A DNA stretch of 64,000 bases from JABCYV01 sp963696025 (GCA_963696025.1 CAVOII010000016.1:62001-126000); one strand, 5' to 3'; counted from the first letter of the stretch, positions 47,101 to 56,236 are shown. The notes: generated by a model from the letters alone, not told the origin. Translations and numbers: made by a program.

Positions 47101-47328
47101 GTCAACAGTGGTGGTGAGCGCCCGCTCCGTGATGCTGATGATGCGGTCGCTCATATCTTTCGGGACCATTCCGTTGAAGCTCCAAATGATGCTGATCACC
47201 GGAATGTTGATGTTAGGAAAGATGTCCGTAGGGGTTCGGAAAATCGAGAGAGCCCCCATAACCAGGATCAGTATGGCCATCACGACGAAGGTATATGGCC
47301 GACGTAATGCGAGTTTAACGATCCACAT
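44131..47328 (-). CDS. RND multidrug/metabolite efflux pump, inner-membrane subunit
   Basis: 1065 residues with the AcrB-like layout: one N-terminal membrane segment, a large periplasmic loop, five segments, second loop, five segments. RND hallmarks include NIPVISIIWSFNGM near the start and GGLALAVGILVDDATVEVENI, with the two acidic residues of the proton relay in transmembrane segment 4. It expels small hydrophobic compounds using the proton gradient. First gene of the three-gene operon. Only the family is assigned. Confidence 0.94.
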   Translation of the reverse strand: MWIVKLALRRPYTFVVMAILILVMGALSIFRTPTDIFPNINIPVISIIWSFNGMVPKDMSDRIISITERALTTTVDNIEHVESQSLYGIAVVKVFLQPTASVERGIAQITAVSQTQLRQLPTGTTPPLILAYSASSVPVLQLALSGQGLSEQQLNDYGLNFIRTRLITVPGASVPYPYGGKQRQVQVDLNPSALQSKGLSALDVVNAISLQNLILPTGTSKIGSKEYDVDVPNAAPQTMEELNRIPIKTIGNTTIYVKDVAWVRDGFPPQTNIVRVNGQRSVLLTIQKAGDASTLNVISGIKSLLPQIATTVPPQLKMEPLADQSIFVLGAISGVVREALIAACLTALMILIFLGNWRSTLIIATSIPLAILTSIIVLSVTGQTINIMTLGGLALAVGILVDDATVEVENINRNREAEPDKDMDEVVLDSAMQIATPAFVSTLSICIVFAPMFLLSGVARYLFLPLAEAVVFAMLASYLLSRTIVPTMAKYLLRHQKVGHDATGVSRNPFVRLQQRFEAGFNAFRDRYHRLLESCLHHRAAFLTIFFASCLGSLAILIPWLGQDFFPNVDAGSFKLHLRGPTGMRIEDTAFLCDLVEDSIRHEIPAAEVSSIIDNIGLPYSGINLSYSNSAPIGTSDADILVTLSANHHPTENYVNPLRIGLAKAFPGVTFAFLPSDMVTQILNFGLPAPIDIQVTGNNLEGNRAWASQLLQQLRYVPGTADLRVQQPFDQPYLHLRIERTKAQELGFTAHDIAQNLLVSLSGSFQTSPTFWVDPKQGVSYQIATQTPQYRADRLQDLVNIPVTGTNSTAPSLMASLISLKRDSGMGVVSHYNIAPVIDIYGSVTGRDLGGVARDINKLIDAARNRLPRGSQVIVRGQVQTMRSSYIGLLSGLVFAILLDYLLIVVNFQSWLDPLIMVSALPAALAGIAWFLFITHTTLSVPALMGTIMCMGVATANSILVVSFATEQMNEGKAPVVAALQAGFTRFRPVLMTALAMIIGMVPMALGLGDGGEQNAPLGRAVIGGLLFATVSTLFFVPTFFSVLQDWLQRTPSAEIKTPNTKAGN

Positions 47329-47782
47329 GGCTGTGCCCGACGCTGCGCTTGTCTATACGAAGAGAACTGGTCTCAATCCTTTGGTAGTGGCATTTGAGGT
47401 GCCAAATCTGCCTGCGCTGTCTTTGGCTTTGGCACCTTAGGTTCTGCAAATTTCATCGAGAAGATCACGCCTGTAGCGACTTTCCTGTCATCATTTCGAC
47501 AGTGTCGGTCAATTGGCATTGACGACGTGAGCCTAAGCGGCCGGTAATTTGAATTGACCTGCAGAATTTGGGGCTAGGAAGTGCCGTCTTCCTGGTGTGG
47601 TTTACAGCCTGCACAGAGCATGGGCAAGGCCAGTGCTTTCAGATCTGGATCTGCAGATCTGCAATCACCCCTGGAGAGCTTGCATTAATCAACGAGCGGT
47701 AATGTGGCAGGTTGCACAAGTGCCGACGGCGTGCGCTATTATCTTAGGCGCTCTGCAATGTTGTAAAGGGCCAAGGCACCGT

Positions 47783-48284
47783 ATGTCCGGAGCACAGGTA
47801 AGCACAAGCCGGTGGGGTGCATCGGCCAAGCGGTCTTCCGGCTTAGCGTCTGTATCGGCTGTGATTACGGTCACCACTGCCCTCTTTGTAGTACCCCTTC
47901 GTGATCGGCCCTTATCTGCAGTCCTGATTTTTCTCTTTGTTGTTTTGATTGTTTCGGCGCTCTGGGGTTTTCGTTACGCGGTGTTCGTCTCACTCATTGA
48001 AGCCGTGGCGTTCAGCTTGCTGGTCCCCCCGGTTCGGCCGGTTGCAAATCCGTGATTTGCGTGCCGTCTTTGCCCTGGTTGCTTTCCTCATTATCGGGAT
48101 TCACTACTACGCGCGATTCCCTATCGCAATCAATTGCCCTCATTGAAGCCGTGGCGTTCAGCTTGCCGGTCCCCCCGGTCCGGCCGATTGCAAATCCGTG
48201 ATTTGCGTGCCGTCTTTGGCCTGGTTGCTTTCCTCATTATCGGGATTCACTACTACGCGTGATTCCCTATCGCAATCAATTGCC
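47783..48284 (+). pseudogene. Remnant of a DUF4118 sensor (KdpD-like membrane domain)
   Basis: From ATG 47783 the frame reads a set of membrane helices (VSAVITVTTALFVVPL, AVLIFLFVVLIVSALWGFRYAVFVSL) typical of the DUF4118 domain of sensor histidine kinases, then goes off frame after LLVPPV. One extra base near 48034 explains it: in the other frame the family continuation GRLQIRDLRAVFALVAFLIIG follows. No histidine kinase domain follows. The broken part was then duplicated in tandem. A decayed sensor gene is the simplest reading. Confidence 0.62.
47993..48284 (+). repeat. 146-bp tandem direct duplication
   Basis: The unit 47993-48138 is repeated at once at 48139-48284 with only a handful of substitutions by eye (for example TGCTGG/TGCCGG and GCGCGATT/GCGTGATT). 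The unit is not a multiple of three, so the copy would shift any frame. Both copies carry the extra base that breaks the DUF4118 frame, so the frameshift came first. Confidence 0.88.
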
Positions 48285-48457
48285 CTCTTTGTGCAGTTTC
48301 GATCACAACCGGGCATTATGCACGCCTTCGCGCTGCGTCTGGATTCAGTTACTTAGCATGCACAGCTACTGGTAAGAAACTTGCCCGCTGTTCTGCGGGA
48401 GTTAACCGAGTCCGCTATAGATCTTACTCACCCCGGTAGACCTCCCTATCAAGATCT

Positions 48458-49393
48458 ATGAAAAAAGCCCTGGCAGGGGATCTCTGGCACGTGCCGCAGG
48501 CTATTCGGCAGGGTACACCTCGTTGGTTCGAGTTCGAACCGGAGGTTCTGAACCCAGACGAGAACCTGGACAGTCTGAACCGAATCCATCAGGAACTCCT
48601 GGCGAAAGCGGAGGCCACGGAGCCGCAGCGGAAGCTGTTGGATTCCGGCACCGAGACTCCAGTCTCTGGAGAGCCGAAGCATGACTCCCGCAGTGGACCC
48701 CTGTCGATCTGCCCTCAGCCATTCTTGTTGTCCGACGGCGAGGGCGCTTCACCGGCGGCGAACCTGCAGGCCGAAAATGCGCCTGCAGCTAGTGAATGCG
48801 ACCAACCGCTAAGAAGACAGGAAGTAACAGCGACGCTTTCCAGCGACAGCAGGTCTGGGCTGGCACCACAGAAGGAGACTGCAAACTACCGGCCTTGCCT
48901 GGCTGTCGTGGCAATGACCAGGCAGTTGCCAGCGTTGCCACAGGAGGTCGGTGTGGCCCGGACCATCCAACCATCGAAACGTGCTCGCCTGCACAAGCAA
49001 TGGTGGAAGGCTGTGGCAACAGCCCTGATTGCGCTCGTGATAAGCTGGATTGCCTACAGCCATCGTCGCCCGTCTTCGGCCACGGCGCTCCAGAAATCGA
49101 ATGCCCTTCAGCAGGAAGTACCCTCCGTAGAAAAGCAGCTGTCGACCGACAATGCGAGCCAGTCACAGACTGCGGCAGTTGCCACGCCCGAGTCGAGATC
49201 TGGCCAAACCAAGCATCGGCGCGTGCGCGTTAGGGACAATGAAATCGACATCGGAGAAGACGTGACCGTGCGCTATTTCGCTCCCCAGCACAGGGTTGTA
49301 TCGCCGACACGTCCCGTGGCCAGCGGGTCGCAATCGGCGGACCGATCACTGCCAGTACCTGAGACGTCGACCCCTCCGAATCCTACTCAATAG
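48458..49393 (+). CDS. Hypothetical single-span membrane protein
   Basis: 311 residues, no family recognised. The first 170 residues are polar and low in order, with Ser/Pro/Glu-rich stretches. One membrane segment follows (WWKAVATALIALVISWIAYS, about residues 187-206), then a Ser/Gln-rich linker, then a short conserved-looking motif VRVRDNEIDIGEDVTVRYF near the C-terminus. Basic residues before the helix suggest the N-terminal part is cytoplasmic. No clear ribosome-binding site precedes ATG 48458. Translation is plausible but unproven. Confidence 0.6.
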   Translation: MKKALAGDLWHVPQAIRQGTPRWFEFEPEVLNPDENLDSLNRIHQELLAKAEATEPQRKLLDSGTETPVSGEPKHDSRSGPLSICPQPFLLSDGEGASPAANLQAENAPAASECDQPLRRQEVTATLSSDSRSGLAPQKETANYRPCLAVVAMTRQLPALPQEVGVARTIQPSKRARLHKQWWKAVATALIALVISWIAYSHRRPSSATALQKSNALQQEVPSVEKQLSTDNASQSQTAAVATPESRSGQTKHRRVRVRDNEIDIGEDVTVRYFAPQHRVVSPTRPVASGSQSADRSLPVPETSTPPNPTQ

Positions 49394-49746
49394 CGATCTG
49401 CCCGAGCCTCTCAGCGCAGATACCACGTTAGCAGGAGCGCCGATGTTTATTCCTGGCCGACCTGAACAGCGAAAATCTGGTCTCCAAATGGAAGTCTAAA
49501 AAACAAGAAATCGACCTCTTATGAGTGACGCGTCTACAGGCGGCCACTGTTGGGCGACCCTTTGCATCGCCGCTGTCGGTTTTTCACACAATGTTCACAT
49601 ATTTTCAGTTGGTTGGGATGTCGATGGAATTGAATCAGAGGCCTGGATTTATTTTCGCGGCCCGATGGCTACCTGCCAATCGAAAGGAACACCCACGCCG
49701 CCAACACTGAGGAGTCTAATCTGAGCATGAGTACAATAGACAGTCG
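49394..49746. other. Intergenic region before the glutamine-synthetase-like gene
   Basis: 353 bp. A 67-codon frame (49521-49724) lacks a ribosome-binding site and any recognisable motif. AT-rich stretches near 49580-49610 could hold a promoter for the operon, but I cannot fix one with confidence. Confidence 0.4.
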
Positions 49747-51159
49747 ATGACGATGCCTCGGGATCAGTTAAGCGAAGCCAACACCCGGTTGCCCGGGATG
49801 CTGAGCGTCGAAGAGCTGGGAGGCCGGGTTCAGAACGATCAGGTCCGGACGGTGATCGTTGCCTTCACCGACCACTTCGGCCGCTTGCTCGGCAAACGCT
49901 TCGATGCGGAAATATTTCTCGAAAGCGTGTGGGAGCACGGCACGCATGCGTGCGACTACCTGTTGGCCAACGATATGGAGATGACGCCAGTCAGCGGATA
50001 CCGTTTCGCCAATTGGGCGCGGGGCTACGGCGATTTCCACCTGGTGCCTCATCAGAGCACTCTGCGTCTGGCGAGTTGGCTGGAGAAGACGGCCCTGGTT
50101 CTGAGCGATGTGAAGAGTGAGAAAACCGGCGAGCTTCTTGCCGTCGCCCCTCGCTCCATCTTGCAACGGCAGCTGGAACGGGCTCAGGAATTGTCAATCA
50201 CGAGCGTTGTCGCCTCTGAGTTGGAGTACTACTTGTTCCGCGACAGCTATCGCGATGCCGCAATGAAGGGGTATGCCGGCTTGGAAGAGGCGGGCTGGTA
50301 TTCGGAGGACTACCACATCCTGCAGGGGACTCGAAACGAGAACTTTACCGCTGCCGTACGTCACCATCTCAAGTCCTCCGGCGTTCCGGTCGAAAGCTCC
50401 AAGGGTGAATTCGGTACTGGCCAGCACGAACTCAATGTACGGCACGCCGGGGCCCTAGAGATGGCGGATCGCCATGTCGTCTACAAGCAGTGTTTGAAAG
50501 AGGTGGCGGAACAGATGGGAATCAGCGTGAGTTTCATGGCGAAATTTACGGCCACTCATGCAGGATCAAGCTGCCATATTCATCTCAGTTTATGGCGTGA
50601 TGGTGTCAATGCATTTGTGGGTGATGAGCAGCTTGGCCCGGTAAAGTGTTCGAGCTTATTCAGGTGGTTCCTGGGCGGCTGGATCCGCCACGTGTCGGAG
50701 GTAATGGTGTTCTACGCTCCGACTGTGAATTCGTACAAGCGCTACGTTGAGGGCTCATGGGCGCCAACCCGCGTCGGATGGAGCCACGATAACCGCACTG
50801 CCGGGTTCAGGGTGGTTGGCAGTGGGCAGAGCCTTCGCATCGAATGCCGAATCCCCGGGGCGGATTGCAATCCTTATCTTGCCTTTGCTGCGGCGCTGGC
50901 TTCAGGATTAAATGGAATCGCAGAAAAGGTGGATCCCCCAGAATGCATCTCGGGCGATCTCTATGGGGCAACCGATGTCCCGCGCGTGCCCAAGACATTG
51001 GCCGAAGCGGTCGAGCTTTTCGCAAACAGTGAGTTTGCCAAGCGCGTATTCGGGGAAGAAGTAGTCGAGCACTACGCACATTTCTTCCGCACAGAACAAG
51101 ATACTTTCAACAACGCAGTTACGGACTGGGAACGCAGGCGTTACTTCGAGCGAATCTGA
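49747..51159 (+). CDS. Glutamine synthetase-family ligase (possible gamma-glutamyl-amine synthetase)
   Basis: 470 residues. Beta-grasp N-terminus (VIVAFTDHFGRLLGKRF) and catalytic barrel with SELEYYLF, GTGQHELNV, the ammonium/Glu-site segment HAGSSCHIHLSL, NSYKRY and RIECRIPGADCNPYLAF. The length and N-terminus fit the PuuA/GlnT-type ligases that join glutamate to amines rather than housekeeping GlnA. The following SDR and aldehyde dehydrogenase support gamma-glutamylation-based amine catabolism (inference). The amine is unknown. Confidence 0.87.
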   Translation: MTMPRDQLSEANTRLPGMLSVEELGGRVQNDQVRTVIVAFTDHFGRLLGKRFDAEIFLESVWEHGTHACDYLLANDMEMTPVSGYRFANWARGYGDFHLVPHQSTLRLASWLEKTALVLSDVKSEKTGELLAVAPRSILQRQLERAQELSITSVVASELEYYLFRDSYRDAAMKGYAGLEEAGWYSEDYHILQGTRNENFTAAVRHHLKSSGVPVESSKGEFGTGQHELNVRHAGALEMADRHVVYKQCLKEVAEQMGISVSFMAKFTATHAGSSCHIHLSLWRDGVNAFVGDEQLGPVKCSSLFRWFLGGWIRHVSEVMVFYAPTVNSYKRYVEGSWAPTRVGWSHDNRTAGFRVVGSGQSLRIECRIPGADCNPYLAFAAALASGLNGIAEKVDPPECISGDLYGATDVPRVPKTLAEAVELFANSEFAKRVFGEEVVEHYAHFFRTEQDTFNNAVTDWERRRYFERI

Positions 51160-51209
51160 GCGGCAAAGCTGTCGTATCGCGAGCTTACATGAAAGGGTAA
51201 CGAGCAACC

Positions 51210-51983
51210 ATGAGGCTCAAGGACAAAGTTGCTCTGATCACGGGCGCTTCCAGCGGCATTGGCCGCGAAGCCGCGGTATTGTTTGCGCAGGAGGGCGCGT
51301 GTGTGGTCGTGGCGGATGTGGACGACAAGGGTGGCCAGGAGACGGTTGCGTCCATAGAGCGGCAAAAGGGGAAAGCGGCGTACGTCCACGCCGACGTTTC
51401 ACAGGCAGCGGATTGCCAGCAGATGATTGCAGCTGCGGAAAAGCAGTACGGCAAACTGAATGTGTTGTTCAACAATGCCGGAATCATGCACAGTCAGGAT
51501 GACGATGCGATTTCCACCGAGGAAAAGATTTGGGATCTCACGATGAACATAAACGCCAAGGGTGTATTCTTCGGCTGCAAATACGGTATCCCCGCGTTGC
51601 GCCGGGCCGGGGGCGGTTCCATCGTCAACACAGCCTCTTTTGTGGCCCTGCTGGGAGCGGCAACTCCTCAGATCGCATATACCGCCAGCAAAGGTGCAGT
51701 GCTGGCCCTGACTCGAGAGTTGGCAGTGATTCACGCGAGAGAGAACATCCGAGTCAACGCGCTGTGTCCCGGACCGCTGCGGACCGAGCTGCTCATGAAA
51801 TTTCTGAACACAGAACAGAAACGGCAGCGAAGGCTTGTCCATCTTCCCATCGGCCGGTTCGGCGAAGCGATAGAGATCGCTCGAGCTGCATTGTTTCTGG
51901 CTTCAGATGAGTCTTCTTTCGTAACCGGCACCGAATTTCTGGTTGACGGCGGTCTTACCGCTGCATATGTGACTCCCGAGTGA
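51210..51983 (+). CDS. SDR-family oxidoreductase
   Basis: 257 residues. NAD-binding VALITGASSGIGREAA, acidic residue in VVVADVDD (NAD preference), NNAGIMH, and the catalytic YTASKGAV with NALCPGPLRTELL. All catalytic residues are present. Coupled by a GTGA overlap to the aldehyde dehydrogenase gene downstream, it probably oxidises an alcohol or amino-alcohol intermediate to an aldehyde (inference). Confidence 0.86.
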   Translation: MRLKDKVALITGASSGIGREAAVLFAQEGACVVVADVDDKGGQETVASIERQKGKAAYVHADVSQAADCQQMIAAAEKQYGKLNVLFNNAGIMHSQDDDAISTEEKIWDLTMNINAKGVFFGCKYGIPALRRAGGGSIVNTASFVALLGAATPQIAYTASKGAVLALTRELAVIHARENIRVNALCPGPLRTELLMKFLNTEQKRQRRLVHLPIGRFGEAIEIARAALFLASDESSFVTGTEFLVDGGLTAAYVTPE

Positions 51984-53407
51984 GACAGCTTATGTCACCG
52001 AATGCGACTGCCACGTCCGCTCGAATCCAGTCGATCAGCCCTGTCGATGGATCCGTCTATGCAGAATGCAAGGTGGCATCTGATGCGGAAATCGACGGCA
52101 AACTGACGAAGGCAAAGAAGGCCCAGAGCGAATGGAAGCTGGTTCCGATCGCCGAGCGTGCTTCGATCTGCCGTCGAATGGTTTCATCACTGGTTGAGCG
52201 CGCTGAGCAACTTGGAACCGAGCTCACCTGGCAGATGGGGCGGCCGATTCGTTTCAGTCCGATGGAGATTCGGGGCGGCTTCCAGGAGCGTGCCGAATAC
52301 ATGATCGATATTGCCGAGGCAGAGCTCGCCGATATTGCCATCGAGCCAAAAGACAACTTCCGGCGTTTCATCCGCCGTGACCCGATAGGTTTGGTTCTGG
52401 CCCTGATGCCGTGGAACTACCCGTACTTGTGTTCTGTCAACGTTTTAATTCCCGCCATCATGGCGGGCAACAGCGTGATTCTCAAACCGGCGGCCCAAAC
52501 CCCACTGGTGGCTGAACGATATGCCGAAGCCTTCAATGAAGCTGGATTGCCGGAGAGTGTTTTTCAGGTGCTATATGTGACGCATGATCGGGTGGAATCC
52601 ATCATCCGCGATCCGCGGGTCGGGTTTGTAGCGTTTACGGGATCAGTAGACGGCGGACATGCGGTGCAGCGGGCAGCCGCGGAACGTTTTGTCAGCACGA
52701 GTCTTGAGTTGGGCGGTAAGGACCCCGCGTATGTGCGCGCGGACGCTTTCCTGGAGCAGACCATCAAGGACCTGGTGGACGGTGTTTTCTTTAATTCTGG
52801 CCAATCGTGCTGTGCGGTAGAAAGGATCTACGTCCATCAGGATGTTTGGCAAAAGTTTGTTGATGGGTTCGTCGAGCTTACGAAGAAATACGTGCTGGGC
52901 AATCCCCTAAGTTCTGAAACCACTCTGGGTCCCTTGATTCACGAACGGGCCGCTGCCTCTGTCCGCGAGAAAGTGGCGGAGGCAATCCGTAACGGAGCCA
53001 AGCCTCTGATTGATGTTTCGCTGTTCCCCAACGACAGGAAAGGAAGTCCGTACGTAGCGCCGCAGGTTCTGGTCAACGTTGATCATGGAATGCCAGTGAT
53101 GACCGAGGAAACCTTCGGCCCGGTGGCGCCCCTGATGCGAGTGAAAGACGATGCAGAGGCTATAGCACTTATGAATGATAGCCGTTACGGATTAACTGCA
53201 TCAATCTGGACGTCAGACATCGAGGCTGCCACGCAGATTGGCAATCGAATAGAAACCGGCACCTGGTTCATGAATCGCTGCGATTATCTTGATCCCGCTC
53301 TCGCCTGGACCGGAATTAAGGACTCTGGACACGGCTGCAGCCTCTCGCGGCTGGGCTATGGGTCGCTCACGCAGCCTAAGTCATTTCACCTACGACTTGC
53401 CCTCTGA
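51980..53407 (+). CDS. Aldehyde dehydrogenase family protein
   Basis: 475 residues. NAD-site motifs ALMPWNYPY and FTGSVDGG, catalytic Glu in LELGGKDPAYV, nucleophilic Cys in NSGQSCCAVERIYV, and the C-terminal EETFGPVAPLM. Best read as a succinate-semialdehyde/gamma-glutamyl-aminobutyraldehyde-type dehydrogenase. GTG 51980 (overlapping the SDR stop) and ATG 51992 are both possible starts. Substrate unproven. Confidence 0.88.
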   Translation: MRQLMSPNATATSARIQSISPVDGSVYAECKVASDAEIDGKLTKAKKAQSEWKLVPIAERASICRRMVSSLVERAEQLGTELTWQMGRPIRFSPMEIRGGFQERAEYMIDIAEAELADIAIEPKDNFRRFIRRDPIGLVLALMPWNYPYLCSVNVLIPAIMAGNSVILKPAAQTPLVAERYAEAFNEAGLPESVFQVLYVTHDRVESIIRDPRVGFVAFTGSVDGGHAVQRAAAERFVSTSLELGGKDPAYVRADAFLEQTIKDLVDGVFFNSGQSCCAVERIYVHQDVWQKFVDGFVELTKKYVLGNPLSSETTLGPLIHERAAASVREKVAEAIRNGAKPLIDVSLFPNDRKGSPYVAPQVLVNVDHGMPVMTEETFGPVAPLMRVKDDAEAIALMNDSRYGLTASIWTSDIEAATQIGNRIETGTWFMNRCDYLDPALAWTGIKDSGHGCSLSRLGYGSLTQPKSFHLRLAL

Positions 53408-53541
53408 GTAGAATCATCGGCAACGCCAACGCTTCACCACACAACACGATCCCAGAACGCTTATTACCTCGGTAACTTCGTCAGTCTGCCAGATACCCCT
53501 CAAAATCAATTCATCGCTGGTTGCGAGGATCTTCGCTTTTC

Positions 53542-54399
53542 ATGTCACTCCAGGAAGGCCGGTGTGTCGGCGAAATCGTACCCTTGGTCAGGGCGACAGA
53601 GGTCAGTGTGACTTACGCGGCCGAAACTCCGCAGCCCATCGCGGCATTGCGGCAGGTATCGTTTGCAATGGCGTGGGGCGAAATCGTTGGCGTGCTCGGA
53701 GAGTCAGGCTGCGGCAAAAGCACTCTCGCGCTGTCCCTGCTTGGATTGTTGCCCAAAAATGCTCGCACTGATGGCTCGATCGTGTGCGGCGAGCAAGATC
53801 TTTTCGTTCTGAAAGAGTCGCAGCTCCGCAAAATCCGCGGCGCCAGGATTTCGCTCATTCATCAGGAACCCGGACTCTCCCTGAGTCCGGTTATGCGGGC
53901 TGGAACTCAGATCGCCGAGGTCATCCATGCTCACCGGCGACGTAATTGGCAGGCATGCAAAGCCCAGGCTAGGGTAATTCTGCGAAGGGTACGTCTCTTG
54001 GACGTTGAGAGGATCTTCCAGTCTTATCCCCACCAATTGAGTGGAGGAGAAGTTCATCGTGTGGCCATCGCACAAGCTCTATGCTGCGGTCCAGACCTGG
54101 TAGTCGCCGACGAAGCGACCCGATCACTGGACGTGACGCTGCAGGCAGAACTGCTCGATCTATTTCGCGAGTTAAATCGGACATCCGGGACCGCTCTGAT
54201 GTTCATTACCCACAACCCTGCGCTGCTGGCTGGATTTGCCCACCGCGTGATTGTGATGCACGAGGGAAGAATCGTTGAGGAGGGAGGCTGCTCTGAGGTA
54301 TTTCGCCTCCCCTCCCATCCTTATACTCAGGCCCTGTTGCGCATGATGCGCAAGTCAGGGCCAGCTCCGAAAAGCTTGACAGCGCGAGCAGGCCGATGA
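53542..54399 (+). CDS. Oligopeptide/dipeptide-type ABC transporter ATP-binding protein (first)
   Basis: 285 residues from ATG 53542. Walker A GESGCGKST, Q-loop LIHQEPGLSLSP, signature LSGGEVHR, Walker B LVVADEATRSLD (the usual DEPT is DEAT here, catalytic Glu kept), and switch His in FITHNPALL. C-terminal PSHPYTQALL is typical of DppD/OppD. Powers the importer with its partner downstream. Coupled to it by an ATGA overlap. Confidence 0.9.
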   Translation: MSLQEGRCVGEIVPLVRATEVSVTYAAETPQPIAALRQVSFAMAWGEIVGVLGESGCGKSTLALSLLGLLPKNARTDGSIVCGEQDLFVLKESQLRKIRGARISLIHQEPGLSLSPVMRAGTQIAEVIHAHRRRNWQACKAQARVILRRVRLLDVERIFQSYPHQLSGGEVHRVAIAQALCCGPDLVVADEATRSLDVTLQAELLDLFRELNRTSGTALMFITHNPALLAGFAHRVIVMHEGRIVEEGGCSEVFRLPSHPYTQALLRMMRKSGPAPKSLTARAGR

Positions 54400-55259
54400 G
54401 TGAGATGAGAACCGGGCAGGCAACCCGAGCTGAACTCAAGCCTGCGCTGGTTCGCGGCATAGGTTTGAGGAAGAGTTACGCACTGCGTGCTCCGTTTTCG
54501 CGAAAGCGGTCTTGCGTCGAAGCCCTGAAAGGTATCGATCTGGAGGTCCCGCCGGGGTGCTTCACTGCGCTGGTCGGCGAGTCTGGCTGCGGAAAGTCTA
54601 CGCTGGCGAGATGTTTGGCTCTTCTGGAGGAACCAGACGCCGGGGAAATCTGGTTTGATGGACAGCAGATCAGGCCCAAGAAAAGCGTCCAATCGGCCGC
54701 GCTGCGAGCGGAAGTTCAATTGGTTTTTCAGGATTCAGCAAATGCTCTCAATCCCCGATTTTCGGCTGCCGAAATCGTGGCTGAGCCGCTCGCCATCCAG
54801 CGCCGCGCGACGGGCCGGGAATTGTTCGACGCGGCCTGCGCCCTGATGGACGAAGTAGGATTATCGGCGGCTTGGGCAGATCGCCCGCCGCTAGAGTTCA
54901 GCGGCGGCCAACGGCAACGCATGGCCATTGCTCGTGCAATTGCGTTGCGCCCGAAGTTCTTGATTCTCGATGAATCTCTTTCGGGCCTGGATCTGATGGT
55001 CCAGACCCAGGTCCTCGATCTGCTTCTAGAACTTCAAAGAAAGTATTCTCTCACCTATCTGATGATTTCCCACGACTTGGATCTCGTTAGTCAAGTTGCG
55101 GATTTCGTCGCTGTCATGCATAGGGGCCAGATCGTTGAGCACGGAACCCGGCAGCAAGTAATCGAAGACCCACAACACGAATACACTCGGAGACTTTTAG
55201 CCTCGATTCCTGCGTGGGACTGTCGTGCGCTCGATGCTCTATCAGCGAGGAAATCATGA
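54396..55259 (+). CDS. Oligopeptide/dipeptide-type ABC transporter ATP-binding protein (second)
   Basis: 287 residues. Walker A GESGCGKST, Q-loop VFQDSANALNPRF, signature FSGGQRQRM, Walker B FLILDESLSGLD and switch His in MISHDLDLV. C-terminal DPQHEYTRRLLASIP is DppF/OppF-like. It should pair with the first ATPase as a heterodimer. The stop overlaps the permease start. Confidence 0.92.
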   Translation: MSEMRTGQATRAELKPALVRGIGLRKSYALRAPFSRKRSCVEALKGIDLEVPPGCFTALVGESGCGKSTLARCLALLEEPDAGEIWFDGQQIRPKKSVQSAALRAEVQLVFQDSANALNPRFSAAEIVAEPLAIQRRATGRELFDAACALMDEVGLSAAWADRPPLEFSGGQRQRMAIARAIALRPKFLILDESLSGLDLMVQTQVLDLLLELQRKYSLTYLMISHDLDLVSQVADFVAVMHRGQIVEHGTRQQVIEDPQHEYTRRLLASIPAWDCRALDALSARKS

Positions 55260-56218
55260 GATACCTGGAACGCCGTCTTCTTCATGCGGTTCTGCTGCTG
55301 ATTGGCGTGTCCGTGTTCTGCTTTCTTTTTGCGGATCTGGCCCCCGGCAGCTTCTTCGATGAGATGAAACTGAATCCGCAAATCTCTCGAGAAACAGTGG
55401 ACGGCTTGAAGCACCAGTACGGTTTGGACCGACCGCTGCTGGTGCGATATTTCCGCTGGGTAGGGTCCGTGGCAAAAGGCGATTGGGGATATTCCTTCGC
55501 GTATGCATCGCCCGTCCAGCCATTGCTGAGTGGGCGCGCGCGGAACACCCTGCTGCTGACTGGTGTTTCAACCCTGATGGTCTGGGTCACTGCGATACCG
55601 ATTGGGGTTTGGCTTGCAAGCCGGCGCGGTAGTTGGGTTGATCGTCTTGGCCTGGGAACTACTTCGCTCTTGTTGTCAGTGCCAGAATTAGTAATAGCTC
55701 TAGTCTTTCTTTCTTTCGCTATCCGTACACGTCTGCTGCCGGTGGGAGGCATGGCTTCGCTAAAACTGGATCAGTCGTTATTCTGGGCCGGATTCTCGGA
55801 CGTAGCCTCGCATCTGATTATTCCTTCTCTGGTTTTGGCATCAGGCGCGCTGCCGATCGTGGTGCGCCACGTCCGTGCCAGCATGATCGAAGTTCTCGAC
55901 GCTTCATTCATCCGGGCGGCGCGCGGGCACGGGCTGAATCCGACCAGGATCTTATTTCGTTACGCACTGCCGGCGAGTGCAAAGCCCTTGGTAACGCTGT
56001 TTGGGTTCTCGGTGGGTGGTCTGCTGAGCGGATCGCTTCTGGTAGAGGCAATCATGGGCTGGCCGGGGTTGGGGCCGCTTCTACTGGAGGCTTCCATGTC
56101 GAGAGACCTTCATGTTGTTGTCGGGGCTGTCATGTTGTCCACTTTATTTATGGTCGCAGGGAATTTCATGGCCGATCTTCTATTAGTTGCGGTTGACCCG
56201 CGCATTCGGACGGAGTAA
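55256..56218 (+). CDS. Oligopeptide/dipeptide-type ABC transporter permease (DppB-like)
   Basis: 320 residues from ATG 55256 (ATGA overlap with the ATPase stop). The first membrane helix (LLHAVLLLIGVSVFCFLFADL), a periplasmic loop with GLDRPLLVRYFRW, then a five-helix domain with the ATPase-coupling loop segment RAARGHGLNPTRILFRYALP. This is the longer-loop B-type permease of peptide importers. Confidence 0.9.
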   Translation: MRYLERRLLHAVLLLIGVSVFCFLFADLAPGSFFDEMKLNPQISRETVDGLKHQYGLDRPLLVRYFRWVGSVAKGDWGYSFAYASPVQPLLSGRARNTLLLTGVSTLMVWVTAIPIGVWLASRRGSWVDRLGLGTTSLLLSVPELVIALVFLSFAIRTRLLPVGGMASLKLDQSLFWAGFSDVASHLIIPSLVLASGALPIVVRHVRASMIEVLDASFIRAARGHGLNPTRILFRYALPASAKPLVTLFGFSVGGLLSGSLLVEAIMGWPGLGPLLLEASMSRDLHVVVGAVMLSTLFMVAGNFMADLLLVAVDPRIRTE

Positions 56219-56236
56219 TAGACGGAGTAATAAAGG

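Noticed and set aside
48525..48540. GGTTCGAGTTCGAACC palindrome resembling a tRNA T-arm
   Set aside because: No acceptor or anticodon stems around it; it lies within the open frame of the hypothetical membrane protein.
49521..49724. 67-codon frame in the gap before the glutamine-synthetase-like gene
   Set aside because: No ribosome-binding site, no motif, and competing frames of similar length.
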